Below are positions 1 through 9,641 of a DNA stretch of 17,809 nucleotides, piece by piece. The notes under the pieces were generated by a model. It had not been told where the DNA came from. It saw only the letters and a list, made by a program, of their open reading frames with translations, and did no database searches. The first letter of the stretch is position 1; each line of letters opens with the position of its first letter. Source of the stretch: Tieghemiomyces parasiticus (Eukaryota > Kickxellomycota > Dimargaritomycetes > Dimargaritales > Dimargaritaceae); the NCBI GenBank assembly GCA_027575765.1, contig JANBPT010000965.1, forward strand, positions 1 through 17,809, written 5' to 3'. The position numbers were made by a program, and so were the translations under genes.

Positions 1-1496
1 GGAGCCATACCCATGAGAACTAGCCGTCTGCAGCCTTAACGCTATCGCGGGGACACCAAGGTGTAGTACCCTGCTAGTTGCAGGCCAATGTTGACCCCAG
101 GGTTCGACTGTGCTTCGTAGTATATGCCTTTGATCTTGGCTCGCTACCGGGCTATCGTCCACAGCCCTGGTCCACATTTACGAAATGGTGCTTTGAGGGA
201 GCGGAGTCCTAATTGGACTGCCGAATTACCGAGGATGCAACGTCTGGAACAGTCGTAATGATCTCACTGCCCGGAGTGGCCCGTTATTCCTCGGTAAAAG
301 TATCGATGTTTCTCAAGTGGATAGCTCACCTCCGTACGGGCCCTACCTGGCCCCCTCCCGAAATAACTCACCTTCTTTTGTGAAAATACACGGCCCAGCA
401 GGTCCCCAGCAGCCATTGGGCGGTGCGGTAGGGACCATTGCCCTGTCCCGGTAGAGGAGTAGCCGCGACTAGCTGGTGGACAGCTGACCCCAGGACTTCC
501 CCCCCCCTCTCCCATGTTCCCTACCATCGTGTCTAGCCAACTGCTGTAGTAGCAATCGAGGCTGCACAGCTCAGTCAATCACGAGACATCGCCAGAGACC
601 TAGTTGCCGAGCAATACCACGGTCAGACGCAATGTGACCCCAATTTTCTGAAGGGAGGGTTGGTTCGTCGAGGTCTCCGACTTCCCATCGACGGCCAGCA
701 TCCCCGCGGGCGCCCCATAGCAGTCTGCGGGTTCGGGGCACCTGCTGGTACCAGTCGCCGGTAATTATAACCTGGAACGAAGTCGACTGCGCTGGGGCTT
801 GCGTTACCAATAATAATACCAGCGGTGCACTGATAACGAAGGATCAAGTGTGGGCAGCGTGAGAACCCAACTGGATACTACCAATCGTGGCGGTCTTTTA
901 TTGGTGAGGTTGAACATACCTTCCGACTGTGGTAGGAGTAATTGGAGAGCCGGGGAATTTAATATATACTATACATGGTAGTAGCTGTAGTTAATATCGT
1001 GAATAGGCATGGATTTTATTCTTCTTCTAATTAGGCCAGAGAATGGTGATGTCAAAATATAGACTCCACGTTGTCTACCGTAACAGCGTTTTACTCGCTC
1101 TCCTGCTCAATCATCCACCATTTCATATACGGTTGGTGAGACCCGGTTGCGAGTCCTTCGTCCCTGCCGTCGTACACGCTAGTGTAATTTATTGTCGTCA
1201 GCCTTATTTTTCCGTCATTAAATCTAGGGATGTTACTCGTGGTGTGATAATTTAGTTGGGGACGTGCCGAAAATTCTGTTACACGCAACCACAATTTAGG
1301 ATAGACGCGGTACTGGTAGATAAAACTACCATGCGCCCCATAGGTTACTAGGTGCGGAAAATATTCCCCAGCCAAGTTCATTGTGTCAAAGCTTAAAATC
1401 AAAAGGAAAATGCGAATTCTGGGTTATGGAATAATGTGATGCAGTGTAAAACCATGTTCCATCGAGGCGCTCTCCTTTATATTTGATTAGGCCGCA
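1..1496. other. Intergenic region, 3' flank of the WDR44-like gene
   Basis: No gene can be supported here. Short open frames exist on both strands, but none resembles a known family and none has a believable exon structure. Base composition changes near position 850: the left part is balanced to GC-rich, the right part (about 850-1490) is AT-rich and probably holds the 3' untranslated region and transcription end of the minus-strand gene that stops at 1497. Possible minus-strand AATAAA signals (TTTATT on the plus strand) lie at 1188-1193 and 1014-1019, both far from the stop, so the true poly(A) site is uncertain. Confidence 0.6.
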
Positions 1497-4400
1497 TTAG
1501 TTAATCATGGTCCGACACCCCATACAAATGACTAACTTGCCGGTAGGCACGACTGAGGGGTCACTGGGAGGTGCTGCGGATGACGATACCACATCAAACG
1601 TTTGCAGGTTGGTACTACTGCAGTTGGGACAGGCCGAAACAGCGGCGGGGGCCGTCGCTGCCTTCTCGGTGGTAGGAGCCGGTGGGATCGTCTCTGCCTT
1701 GGCCACCTTCTGTTCTTTGGTCGATGAGACCACGTAGTCGTTCAAATCGGAATGACTAATGTCAGCATTGTGTGCTGCAGCTGTCGGAGGTGGCGTTGGC
1801 TTGGTGGCGCCCTTTGGCAAGAGTGAGGTGGCGGGTTCGGTTGGGGCTACTGCCAGGGAGGAAGACGAAGACGAACCGGACAGATTGGCAGCGGCGAGAG
1901 ACTTGCGCAGGGACGAGGATAAGGCGGTGGTGAACCGCGGGCCTCCTGTACGTGGCGATTTAGCCGGTAGAGATCGGGGAGGCTGGACGACAGACGAACT
2001 GACCGACCTTCGGCGCCCCTGCGCAATGTCGGTATTGGTCGACGGGACCTCGCCCGCTTCGCTGAGAGCGCCGGGTGCTTGCACGCCGAGGCTCGCGGTA
2101 GACCTACTGGCAGGCCATTGGGACCCGTCCGGGTGTGCCGTGACGGTCGGTCGGGAGGCCTCTCCATCATCGCTTTCGTCACTTGAACCACTGCCGCTTG
2201 ATGCTGAGGGGTCCACCTCTCCGTCCTCCTCCTCTTCGTCATCGTGGCGATGGCTCTCCTTCGATAGCGACGACGGAGGATTACCCAGCGGTGCCGTGCG
2301 GTTACCTGGTAGGGTGGTGGACCGCCGACGGTGAGCTGGCACGTCGGAAATGACAGTGGCGCTCTGGTGGCGGTGGCGCATGGGCATCTTTGACGCGGGC
2401 TGGGGTTTCTTCTTACCCAGACCGAAGAATTCGAAGATCGAGGGCGCCGTCGACCGGGTGGAGTCGACAGAGGTTCGCACGTGGGGCCGGAGGGCCGGAT
2501 TGTCCCTCTCAGAGTCCTCAGCTTTACCGTTACCGTTGTTACCCAGGCTGAGCCCGGACATGACACTTAGTGTGCTGGGGTTATGGTTTTGTTCCAGCCG
2601 CACGGCATTGCCCGCGGCGGTGCCGGTGGGCTGGTGGGCCGAGACGGTGGACGCATTGTGGGCGCGTCGGGCATAAAGCGACTGGACGCGGGCAATGTCG
2701 CTCTCGGGGCGGGTGTCACATCGGTACACGCGGATGACGCCGTCGTACCCGGCCGTGACGATAATGTCCTGATTGATGACGCCGGTATGGGGGAGGTTGG
2801 TCGTGGAGGTCACGCTGGGGGCGGTTCCAGCCGGATGGCGCGAGGTGGCGGAGCGGTCGGACGCATCATCCGGGGTGACGCCGCCCGGATGGCCATCAAC
2901 GAGTGAGGCGACCGGCGGGGCGATGGTACCGCTGCCGCCAAGCTGACTGATGCTGAGGGTACTTGACCCGCCTTGCAGGTGGCTCGGTCGCAGGCTCCGG
3001 GTGGAGTGGGCACTACTGAGTAGGGCCGGGCCCGAGGGCGGGTGGCAGGGGTGGTGGGCTAACAACGGGTCGCCCTGAACCGAAAGCCAATGAGAGGTTT
3101 CCGGAGGCGCGAAGATAGCAGCGGTGACGATGCTGTCGCAAGCCGGAAACCACTCCATGCCGACTTGGTCTCGGTCACGCCGCTTGAACGCCCCGCTGCC
3201 GGAGTTGGAGCTGAGTAGCATGGGGGCCTGGGTGTAGTAAACGTTGTCCTGGTAGACGGTACGACGCACAGTGGACGGTTGGGTATCCCAAACGTAGACT
3301 TGGTGGTCCTCGGATCCGCAAATGATACGCTTGCCGTCCGGACTAAAGGTGGCCTTGATTTGGCTGCTGTTGTTGGCGTGACCCTTATACTTGCGCTCGA
3401 GCGACTTGTCCTTCATATTGTATAGGCGGATACGGGAATCGTTTGATGTGATGAGCAGCTTATCCTCACCGAAGGATGAGGAAGGGATGGCCTGGATGCC
3501 GGTAATTTTGTGTCCCCGGGCGTTGCGGCCCCGGGTGGACCGCACCTGGATCTGAGTATGGTATTTGAGACCGTCAGTTTCATAGAATACGCACAAGCCG
3601 CGGTGACTTCCGGCGGCTACGAGGGTACCCTCTTTGGATGCGAACCCGACGGCGGTGATGAGGTGGCCGTCGGGCAGTTCGTTCCAGGACGCCACCTTCT
3701 TCTCCGGGATGTTCCAGAGACGGACTTTACCGTCGAGCGAACCCGAGAGGAAGAACCGGTCGTCACGCGGGTGGAAGGCGATGGACGTCACAAAGTCAAT
3801 GTGGTGGAAACAGCACAGACACGAAGGCCGGCTGATGTGCCACAGGCGGACCGTCTTATCCATGGATGATGAGAGCAAGAAATCGTGTTTGGACCAGGCC
3901 AGGTCTAGTACGTCGCGCGTATGGCCCACGTATTCGCGGTAGGGTGCGTCCTCGAAGATGCCGAACGCGTCGGGGGCTACGCCGGCCGCGGTATCGGAGG
4001 TCTCGGAAGCTGTACCGGGCGCCGCCGATGCGTCACCGTCACCAGTGTTCAAGACCCCCGCCATGGTATCATCTAGTTGTTTCACGTCCTCCATACTGGG
4101 CGACGCAGCGGTGCTGGCGGCGCAGCGGACACGCCAGACGCGCACCACGGTGCCCTGGCCACCGCTGGCCAGGTACTTGCCACTCTGGTTGAATTTGAGG
4201 CAGAACACGGCCTCGGGGGCCGTGGGGCCAGGCGGGTGGGACTGAGAGTGCCGTGGGGAGGCGGACGGAGACCGGAGGAGTGATGAAGCCGAGAAATTGC
4301 CATTGGTGGTGAAGGATGATATGGTCCCGGGACGCCCCGCGACGTAGGCGTTGGACCCTACCCTGGACCGCGGGGTGCGCGGGGCAGCACTACCACCGTC

Positions 4401-4952
4401 GCTGTTCGCTACGGCGTTCAGTCCCTCGACCACAGACCCGCTGATGGACGGGGCGTAGCGAGAGGACCGAGGGGAGAGAAGTGGGTCCGATAGGAGTGGG
4501 TGCAGTTCCTGGGCGACAAAGAGCCGATTGAGCAGCCGGGTGGACTTGTGGCGCGACCGCACCCGGAGGTACCTGATCGAGCCATCCTTGCGTACACTGG
4601 TCCGCGCGCCGCGATCGATCCCGGCAGGAAATTGCGACGGGGACGGCGGAATGGAGGTTATGCTGTCGCGCGTGTTGGTCCGGGCTAGCGGGGGCCGCCG
4701 GACGGCTGGATTACCCCCGACAACGGTATCCGGGGGCTTGTTAAAGCTGGGGATAAGGCGGTCTAGGAACTTTTTGGGACCAAACGGCAGATTGGACTTT
4801 TTACGGTCCTCGTTGGACGTGGCGCCAGCCGAGCCTCGCCGGATATGGGTAGGTGGGGCGTCGTCCTGGGCGTCACTGGACTCGGTGTGGGGCGGGTCGG
4901 CGATCCCGGCAGGTGGGGGCGAGGCGGTCTCGCGAATTGAGGAGGCCGGCAT
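1497..4952 (-). CDS. WDR44-like WD40 repeat protein with C-terminal zinc-ribbon-like module
   Basis: Single-exon gene of 1151 residues. The ATG at 4952 sits in a near-perfect Kozak context (GCCGCCACG before ATG), and the same frame is closed by a stop at about 5082. Residues 1-240 are disordered and Ser/Pro/Arg-rich; a basic segment near 120-150 (RKDGSIRYLRVRSRHKS, then FVAQEL) resembles the stretch before the propeller in WDR44 proteins. WD repeats run from about 245 to 560. They include the family's hallmark blocks SMDKTVRLWHIS (363-374), HIDFVTSIAFHPRDDRFFLSG (384-404) and SLDGKVRLWNIP (405-416). A last blade (VTAGYDGVIRVYRCD, 732-746) follows a low-complexity insertion of about 110 residues. 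Residues 750-1100 are disordered with an acidic Glu/Asp/Ser patch. The end carries CPNC (1108-1111) and CMGC (1143-1146), possibly a zinc ribbon. Animal WDR44 binds Rab11 in endosome recycling; yeast relatives are Dgr2 and YMR102C, poorly characterised. Role here is inferred from homology only. Confidence 0.9.
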   Translation of the reverse strand: MPASSIRETASPPPAGIADPPHTESSDAQDDAPPTHIRRGSAGATSNEDRKKSNLPFGPKKFLDRLIPSFNKPPDTVVGGNPAVRRPPLARTNTRDSITSIPPSPSQFPAGIDRGARTSVRKDGSIRYLRVRSRHKSTRLLNRLFVAQELHPLLSDPLLSPRSSRYAPSISGSVVEGLNAVANSDGGSAAPRTPRSRVGSNAYVAGRPGTISSFTTNGNFSASSLLRSPSASPRHSQSHPPGPTAPEAVFCLKFNQSGKYLASGGQGTVVRVWRVRCAASTAASPSMEDVKQLDDTMAGVLNTGDGDASAAPGTASETSDTAAGVAPDAFGIFEDAPYREYVGHTRDVLDLAWSKHDFLLSSSMDKTVRLWHISRPSCLCCFHHIDFVTSIAFHPRDDRFFLSGSLDGKVRLWNIPEKKVASWNELPDGHLITAVGFASKEGTLVAAGSHRGLCVFYETDGLKYHTQIQVRSTRGRNARGHKITGIQAIPSSSFGEDKLLITSNDSRIRLYNMKDKSLERKYKGHANNSSQIKATFSPDGKRIICGSEDHQVYVWDTQPSTVRRTVYQDNVYYTQAPMLLSSNSGSGAFKRRDRDQVGMEWFPACDSIVTAAIFAPPETSHWLSVQGDPLLAHHPCHPPSGPALLSSAHSTRSLRPSHLQGGSSTLSISQLGGSGTIAPPVASLVDGHPGGVTPDDASDRSATSRHPAGTAPSVTSTTNLPHTGVINQDIIVTAGYDGVIRVYRCDTRPESDIARVQSLYARRAHNASTVSAHQPTGTAAGNAVRLEQNHNPSTLSVMSGLSLGNNGNGKAEDSERDNPALRPHVRTSVDSTRSTAPSIFEFFGLGKKKPQPASKMPMRHRHQSATVISDVPAHRRRSTTLPGNRTAPLGNPPSSLSKESHRHDDEEEEDGEVDPSASSGSGSSDESDDGEASRPTVTAHPDGSQWPASRSTASLGVQAPGALSEAGEVPSTNTDIAQGRRRSVSSSVVQPPRSLPAKSPRTGGPRFTTALSSSLRKSLAAANLSGSSSSSSLAVAPTEPATSLLPKGATKPTPPPTAAAHNADISHSDLNDYVVSSTKEQKVAKAETIPPAPTTEKAATAPAAVSACPNCSSTNLQTFDVVSSSAAPPSDPSVVPTGKLVICMGCRTMIN

Positions 4953-7600
4953 CGTGGCGGCGGGGGCGAGATTGGCGTGGAATGTCGCGGCTTTCGGTAG
5001 CGGCTTCCACGGGCCGGGGCTGGCGGAGCGGGTCGTTGAGGACGCTAGGAGCTGGGGTAGGCCTAATCAGCGGAGCGCCAATTAAGACGGGATGTGGGGA
5101 TGGCGGGAACAGAGTAGTAGGGGCGTTAGGAAACAACGGGGAGGATGCGTAGGGCGCATGGGCTGCTTGGCAATGGGAGGCCGGACGCATGGTTGGGCGA
5201 CCAACTCTCTGAGCCGCCCTCCATCTTCCTCGTCGCGGGTTTGCGGGGGCCTGTGCCACTCCAGCGCCGTCGCCCTTTTCTCCGGCAAAACGTGATGGGT
5301 GGTACAGTCGGACCGGGGTTCGGTTGGGCCCACACGGCCCAGTCCTTGATGTAGCAGCCTGGTACGCAACCTACCTCGTTCGGAAAGAAGGCCGGTGAGC
5401 GGCGGGGCGGCGAGCGGGTGCGTAGAGCGGTGGGGTTGGTTTCGGTCGCTACCGCTGCCGGACGGAAAGGAGGCATGCGAGGCGGTTAGGGAGGGGGTGT
5501 GCGAGGAGGAAGAGCCCGGGCCCGCCATCGCTAGACACGTATGGGGTTTGGCTGGTCGGCGTTGGACGGGTGGCGGGCGCAGTTGGTTACTGAGACGCGT
5601 GCTGAGAGGCTGCTGGGGAAGGAAAGTGGCGGCCAAGGGAGGCCCTGGCGAGCGGACCAGACAAAGCCGCAAGTGCGGGGCAGGCAGAAAAACACTCCCA
5701 AAGGGTGACGCACCTGAACAATAGCACACACCCCGCAAGGCGGATGGGTGGGGTGGGAACGGGCTGGAACGACGGCCGGTGCCAAACAGCGAGGGCGTGA
5801 GCGGAGCGAGCGTGGGGAGGGGCAGGCAAAAAACCAGTGGCGGAGTATAAACCTGTTAAGCACATACGACACAGCCTTGTACGCGACCGTCCCCGCACGG
5901 GGGCGTGGAGGGGGCTTTTATAGTTTCCCCCATTCGCTAAATAGGCCGCAGTGTACGCGTGATTTTCCTTGGCTTGCACACCCGCACGTCGCGAGCCACT
6001 CTCCTGGCCATTTCCACCCTACCCCGCCCCGTCTCCCATTTCCTCTATCGACTTTTACGTCGATGGCCCTTGGTACTCAGGATTCCGTATTCCCCTGCCT
6101 GCCCACTCGCCCGCCTCCCGTGCACCAACACCGGCCCTGGCGGTCATCCTCTGCAGCGCTTGGCGGCCAAGTGGTCCGTAACGTGCTGGTCTGACTGAAG
6201 GCAAGGGGAGGGGTGCAGGCCCCTTGGGGGTGAGCCATGAAATGGCGCGAGGTCGACAGAGCCGCTCGCCTGATGCACTGTGCGGATGAGATACAGGTTG
6301 GGTGGGCGGCCTGGCGCCCTGGATCCCGTGGACCGACCGGCCGAGCGGGGTTGGAGGCAGCCAGATCAGCACAAAGAGCTCTCGTGCACAGTGCGGTGTG
6401 AGGCGCTACTGGCCCGCGGGCGGTGAATGGGGACGGGATGGCTTTATCGCTTGGCAATCGTACTAGGCGTGGATGGGCAGTACTTTACAGGGCTTGGCCC
6501 CTACCTCTGGTCTAGTCGTCCTGAGCGTGCAACTATGTCGGCGCCATGGGGGTAGGCTGTCCTTGTAGGTCCCACCAATCAATCATGTCAACGCTGGCTT
6601 AAGTGTGCGGCAGTCCTTTCATGGTGTATGGCCGCACGGTGGTTCTCCTGGGGCGGTCGAGTAAACTCGGCAGGATTGGGTCTGCGTGCCCGCCTCGGAG
6701 GATGGTGCGGCAATATTGCGGTCCGCCTGGTATAAACCGATAGCCTGGATAGCATAAAAAACATGTGCCAGAGTGCGAACTCGATGTCTAAATGGTGTAC
6801 AGCCGCTAGACGCACTTGCGAGGACAGTTTGTCCAGACACTGTCCGGTACCCTCACGCGAGTCTGGGTCGTAGGCATACCTGGCGACCACCATCCCTAGC
6901 CGAACTGCATGGAATGCACGCCCTGTCACTGCGACAGCCACTGCCTTCATAGACGATTTAGTGATTCTTCCCCCCCCCCCGACTTTATTAACGCACGCTC
7001 GGTCATTATAGGTCTGTATTTTGGTTGAAGGTTGCATAACTAGCCCCTGCGTCCTGAGTACAGGGCTCGAAGCGGGTGGCAACTCCAACTGCAGAGCCAG
7101 GCCATTGATGCCTCATGTACACAACAGAACTTGGCGGACCGGCCCTAGTACCCTTTCCTCGAGCGGCATCGATAAGTCTGGTGCAGCGCCTCCGGTCGGA
7201 CATGCTACCTGCTGCCCTTCAAAGTCGCCACTACCTACCCTAAATCGACCAAGCCAGACAATGTCCTGCTCACACTGGCCAGTCCTCACCTACCTGCCGT
7301 TTTCCACCCAACGCTAGCCATCCCACCACCACGCCCTGGCCCGCTCCATCGGCACGCGGCTGCTCGCATGCGGCTCTGTCCATCTCCCTGGTCATGCCGT
7401 CCGATTCTGAGGCCACGGTCCCTTGCTAAACCTCAACGCGTTCTGACTGCACTGCTGGCCTGTGCATCCACCTCCCCTATATCTCCCTCTGCCCCAATAG
7501 AGCCACCGGCTGATCCCTAAAGGTCATTCCTCCACCTCTATCCATTGGCCTGTCCAGACCGAGCCCGCTTTGTCCCCTCTTGTACTTGCTCTACATCGCC
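4953..7600. other. Divergent intergenic region between the WDR44-like gene and SWD2
   Basis: No gene is supported in these 2.6 kb. The left part (about 4953-6000) is GC-rich; read on the minus strand it is C-rich, as expected for the leader and promoter of the WDR44-like gene. A minus-strand open frame at 5082-5738 is low complexity (Pro, Ser, Arg, His) and looks like leader sequence. The middle (about 6200-7300) has balanced composition and includes an 11-C run at about 6970-6980. The right part (about 7310-7600) is pyrimidine-rich on the plus strand, which fits the SWD2 promoter and 5' leader. Confidence 0.6.
5915..5922 (-). promoter_or_regulatory. Candidate TATA box for the WDR44-like gene
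   Basis: The minus strand reads TATAAAAG, a full TATA consensus, 963 bp upstream of the WDR44-like ATG at 4952. If used, the transcript would have a leader of roughly 900 nt that is rich in C. I see no clear leader intron. The match is good but the distance is large, so an independent or chance site is possible. Confidence 0.35.
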
Positions 7601-9395
7601 ATGACCGACATCGACCCCGCCGCTGCCACATTCGAGAACGACCCGGATGCCATCCCGGTAAGCCAGTCAACGCTGCAGTCTATGCGCATTGCTAAGGTCT
7701 TTCACGATAACGATCAGCCCATCACCTCGCTCTCTTTTGACGACGCGGGCGAGTATAGCATCACCACATCCTCGGACGAGAGCCTCCACCTGTACGACTG
7801 TCGTTATGGCCAGCTCCGCAAGACGCTGTTTAGCAAAAAGTATGGTGCCGATCTTGCCCGCTTCACGCACCATTCGAGCAACATCATTTACGCATCGGCC
7901 AAGGGATCCGACCACGCTCTACGATACCTTTCCGTCCACGATAATCGGTACCTGGCCTACTTTTCCGGCCACGAGGACCGTGTAGTAGGACTGTACATGT
8001 CGCCCACGGACGACTCGTTCCTGTCGGCGTCGCTAGACCGGACCGCCCGCCTGTGGGACCTGCGCACGCCTCAGTGCCAGGGTTTACTCCACCTGCCCGA
8101 ACTCGCCTCGGCCCCGTGCGTTGCGTACGATCCCTGCGGCCTGGTCTTCGCCGCTGCCGTGGGTACGTATGGTACCGTCCGGCTCTACGACATCAAGAAT
8201 TACGACGGCGGTCCGTTCAGTACCTTTAAGCTGACCGGAGTCCTGCAGGCCGCTGCCGGGAACGACGCGCCCATCCAGTGGACGGCGGTCAAGTTTAGCT
8301 CAGACGGAAAGCGACTGCTACTGGTGTCTGCCGCCGACGCCCACTGTATCGTGGACTCCTTCTCGGGCGAGTTGCTCTACAGGCTCATGGGTCACACCCC
8401 CGTTGTGGACAGCACTGGCGAGGAAGTGTGTTTTACCCCGGACGGCCAGTTTGTCCTTTCAGGTAAGCGTCTATTCTTGGTGCAGTGGGAGGGGGGAGTG
8501 ATGGGATAGCCTGCAACAGGTAGACCCGACGTGTGGTTTTTGGACGATCTAATTGACCAATCTTGTTCTCTCTGCCGCCACTATCCATCACTCCACACTT
8601 TCTTACCTCCAATACAGGCTCCCAGGACGGGACCATCTACTGCTGGAAACTCGACGCCACCTCGCCCAGCCAGTGCGTCACCCTTCAACCGCTCTGTACG
8701 CTGGAAGGCCACCTCGACGTATCCCGGATTGTCAATTTCAACCCGCGGTACGCCATGATGGCCACCGGCTGTAGCGATTTGGTAAGTCAAGCTCTAGTTT
8801 TTTTAAAAAAGTTTTTTCTGACGTTGAGGGTGATACTTCAGCGCCCGCTTCCCACCATCTTTCCGACATTCAGTTCCTCACCCTGGGCTCACAGTTTCTC
8901 AGAGCCTACCCCGGCGGCCAGAATCTCAGCGACCTTACAGCGAAGGGAACTCGGTTGTTCGGGGACCACGGGTGATTTTTAGAATGGTGGCCCGTGCCGA
9001 GATTTATTATCCGAATCTTGGTGAAGGGCCCGGTCGGAGAACAACCCGTCTTTGGTGACGGGCACGACACCTGCCGTCTGATATGTGCCCCCGACCTAGC
9101 CGAATGGGCCTGTCGTGTGGATGCCAGTGGTCTTACCACCACTCTCCACTGACAAGCGTTATTCGGTAGCTATGGCCACACTGTCCGAGCGGCTTTGCCT
9201 CCCTTTTCAATAGAGAGTGGTCGTGACATTTAGCTTCAAATCTACAGGGATCAACTTTGTTACCCTCGTCGCTCTTTCTTGTGCTAACCGCCCCCTCTCC
9301 CCCTCGTGTGCCCCGCTACTCTTTTCCCGCTTCCCCATACACGCAAACTCACCACCTTTTTCCAGGCTTTCTGGGAACCCGAGCACCTTCGTTGA
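7601..9395 (+). CDS. SWD2: Swd2/WDR82 WD40 subunit of the COMPASS histone H3K4 methyltransferase, three exons
   Basis: Exons 7601-8462, 8618-8781 and 9366-9395 join in frame to give 351 residues, close to fungal Swd2 and human WDR82 (about 313-357). The start is the ATG at 7601 (GCC before ATG); an upstream TTG is in frame but is not a normal eukaryotic start. Family landmarks are RIAKVF (29-34), LYDC (64-67), LFSKKYGADL (76-85), the GHEDRVVGLYMSPTDDSFLSA block (123-143) with LDRTARLWDLR (145-155), and DGGPFSTFKL (202-211). After the first junction come GSQDGTIYCW (288-297), FNPRYAMMATGCSDL (328-342) and AFWEP (343-347), matching the WDR82 ending FNPxxxxFASACSNMAFWLP. Junction 1 is phase 1 (split Gly codon) and junction 2 is phase 0. 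In yeast and animals Swd2 sits in Set1/COMPASS, and in yeast also in the cleavage and polyadenylation factor; both act in the nucleus. It converges on the NmrA-like gene. Confidence 0.95.
8463..8617 (+). other. SWD2 intron 1
   Basis: 155-bp intron with donor GTAAGC and acceptor AATACAG. It splits a Gly codon (G|GC) and restores the WD40 frame. The read-through frame stops at 8507-8509. The likely branch sequence is a CTAAT near 8548; no AG lies between it and the acceptor. Confidence 0.9.
8782..9365 (+). other. SWD2 intron 2, unusually long for this window
   Basis: 584-bp intron with donor GTAAGT, CTAAC at 9284-9288 and acceptor TTTTTCCAG. The 76 nt between branch sequence and acceptor contain no other AG. 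Splicing gives CSDL|AFWEP, the conserved Swd2 ending. The interior shows no coding signal. It includes a T7A6-G-T6 low-complexity patch at about 8798-8817. Confidence 0.85.
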
Positions 9396-9488
9396 TAACC
9401 ACGTGGAACACCAATGTTCCCTGTATACTAATGCCCGGTTGGCACTTCAAATCCGTTAGCCGCACCGTTTTCTTACCCATTGCATTGA

Positions 9489-9515
9489 AATAAATCGATC
9501 CAACACGTGAATAAA
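9489..9515 (+). terminator. Poly(A) signals of SWD2
   Basis: Two plus-strand AATAAA hexamers at 9489-9494 and 9510-9515 lie 94 and 115 nt after the SWD2 stop. They are the best 3'-end candidates for that transcript. Confidence 0.55.
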
Positions 9516-9524
9516 CCTCGTTAC

Positions 9525-9530
9525 TTTATT
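9525..9530 (-). terminator. Poly(A) signal of the NmrA-like gene
   Basis: TTTATT on the plus strand gives a minus-strand AATAAA, 112 nt downstream of the NmrA-like stop at 9642. It lies beyond the SWD2 signals, so the two transcripts probably overlap tail to tail. Confidence 0.5.
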
Positions 9531-9641
9531 GCCACGCGTATGGATTTTGGGTGTGTCCAGGTAGGAACCTGCGGGTCGAAAATGGGCAGTTTGCGGAAGC
9601 TACTCGAAGAAAGGCCCTGGGAAGGAAGCCAGCCTGGGGGT

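Larger units (their letters stand above)
9396..9641. other. Convergent 3' intergenic region between SWD2 and the NmrA-like gene
   Basis: These 246 bp separate two stop codons that face each other. The region carries AATAAA-type signals for both strands within about 42 bp and no coding signal. Confidence 0.7.

Noticed and set aside
95..125. TTCGACT resembling a tRNA T-loop
   Set aside because: Flanking bases do not form the T stem, and no acceptor, D or anticodon arm can be drawn around it.
1759..2334. 191-codon open frame on the plus strand, opposite the WDR44-like gene
   Set aside because: It is antisense to a well-supported gene, rich in residues expected from GC-biased shadow frames, and matches no family.
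1847..2566. 239-codon minus-strand frame inside the WDR44-like gene
   Set aside because: It lies in another frame of the same strand within the disordered coding region; Arg/Pro/Ser-rich, a shadow of GC-rich codons.
5082..5738. 219-codon minus-strand frame upstream of the WDR44-like start
   Set aside because: It is in frame with the gene but ended by a stop at 5082; low complexity, no homology, probably promoter or leader DNA.
6588..7088. 166-codon minus-strand open frame
   Set aside because: No recognisable family, no intron or start context support, and composition like the surrounding intergenic DNA.
7580..7600. TTG start seven codons before the SWD2 ATG
   Set aside because: TTG is not a usual start for a fungal nuclear gene; the ATG at 7601 has a good context and family-like length.
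4953..7600. Divergent WD40 pair (WDR44-like and SWD2) as a functional gene cluster
   Set aside because: WD40 proteins are very common, the gap is 2.6 kb, and the two families have unrelated roles; co-location is likely chance.
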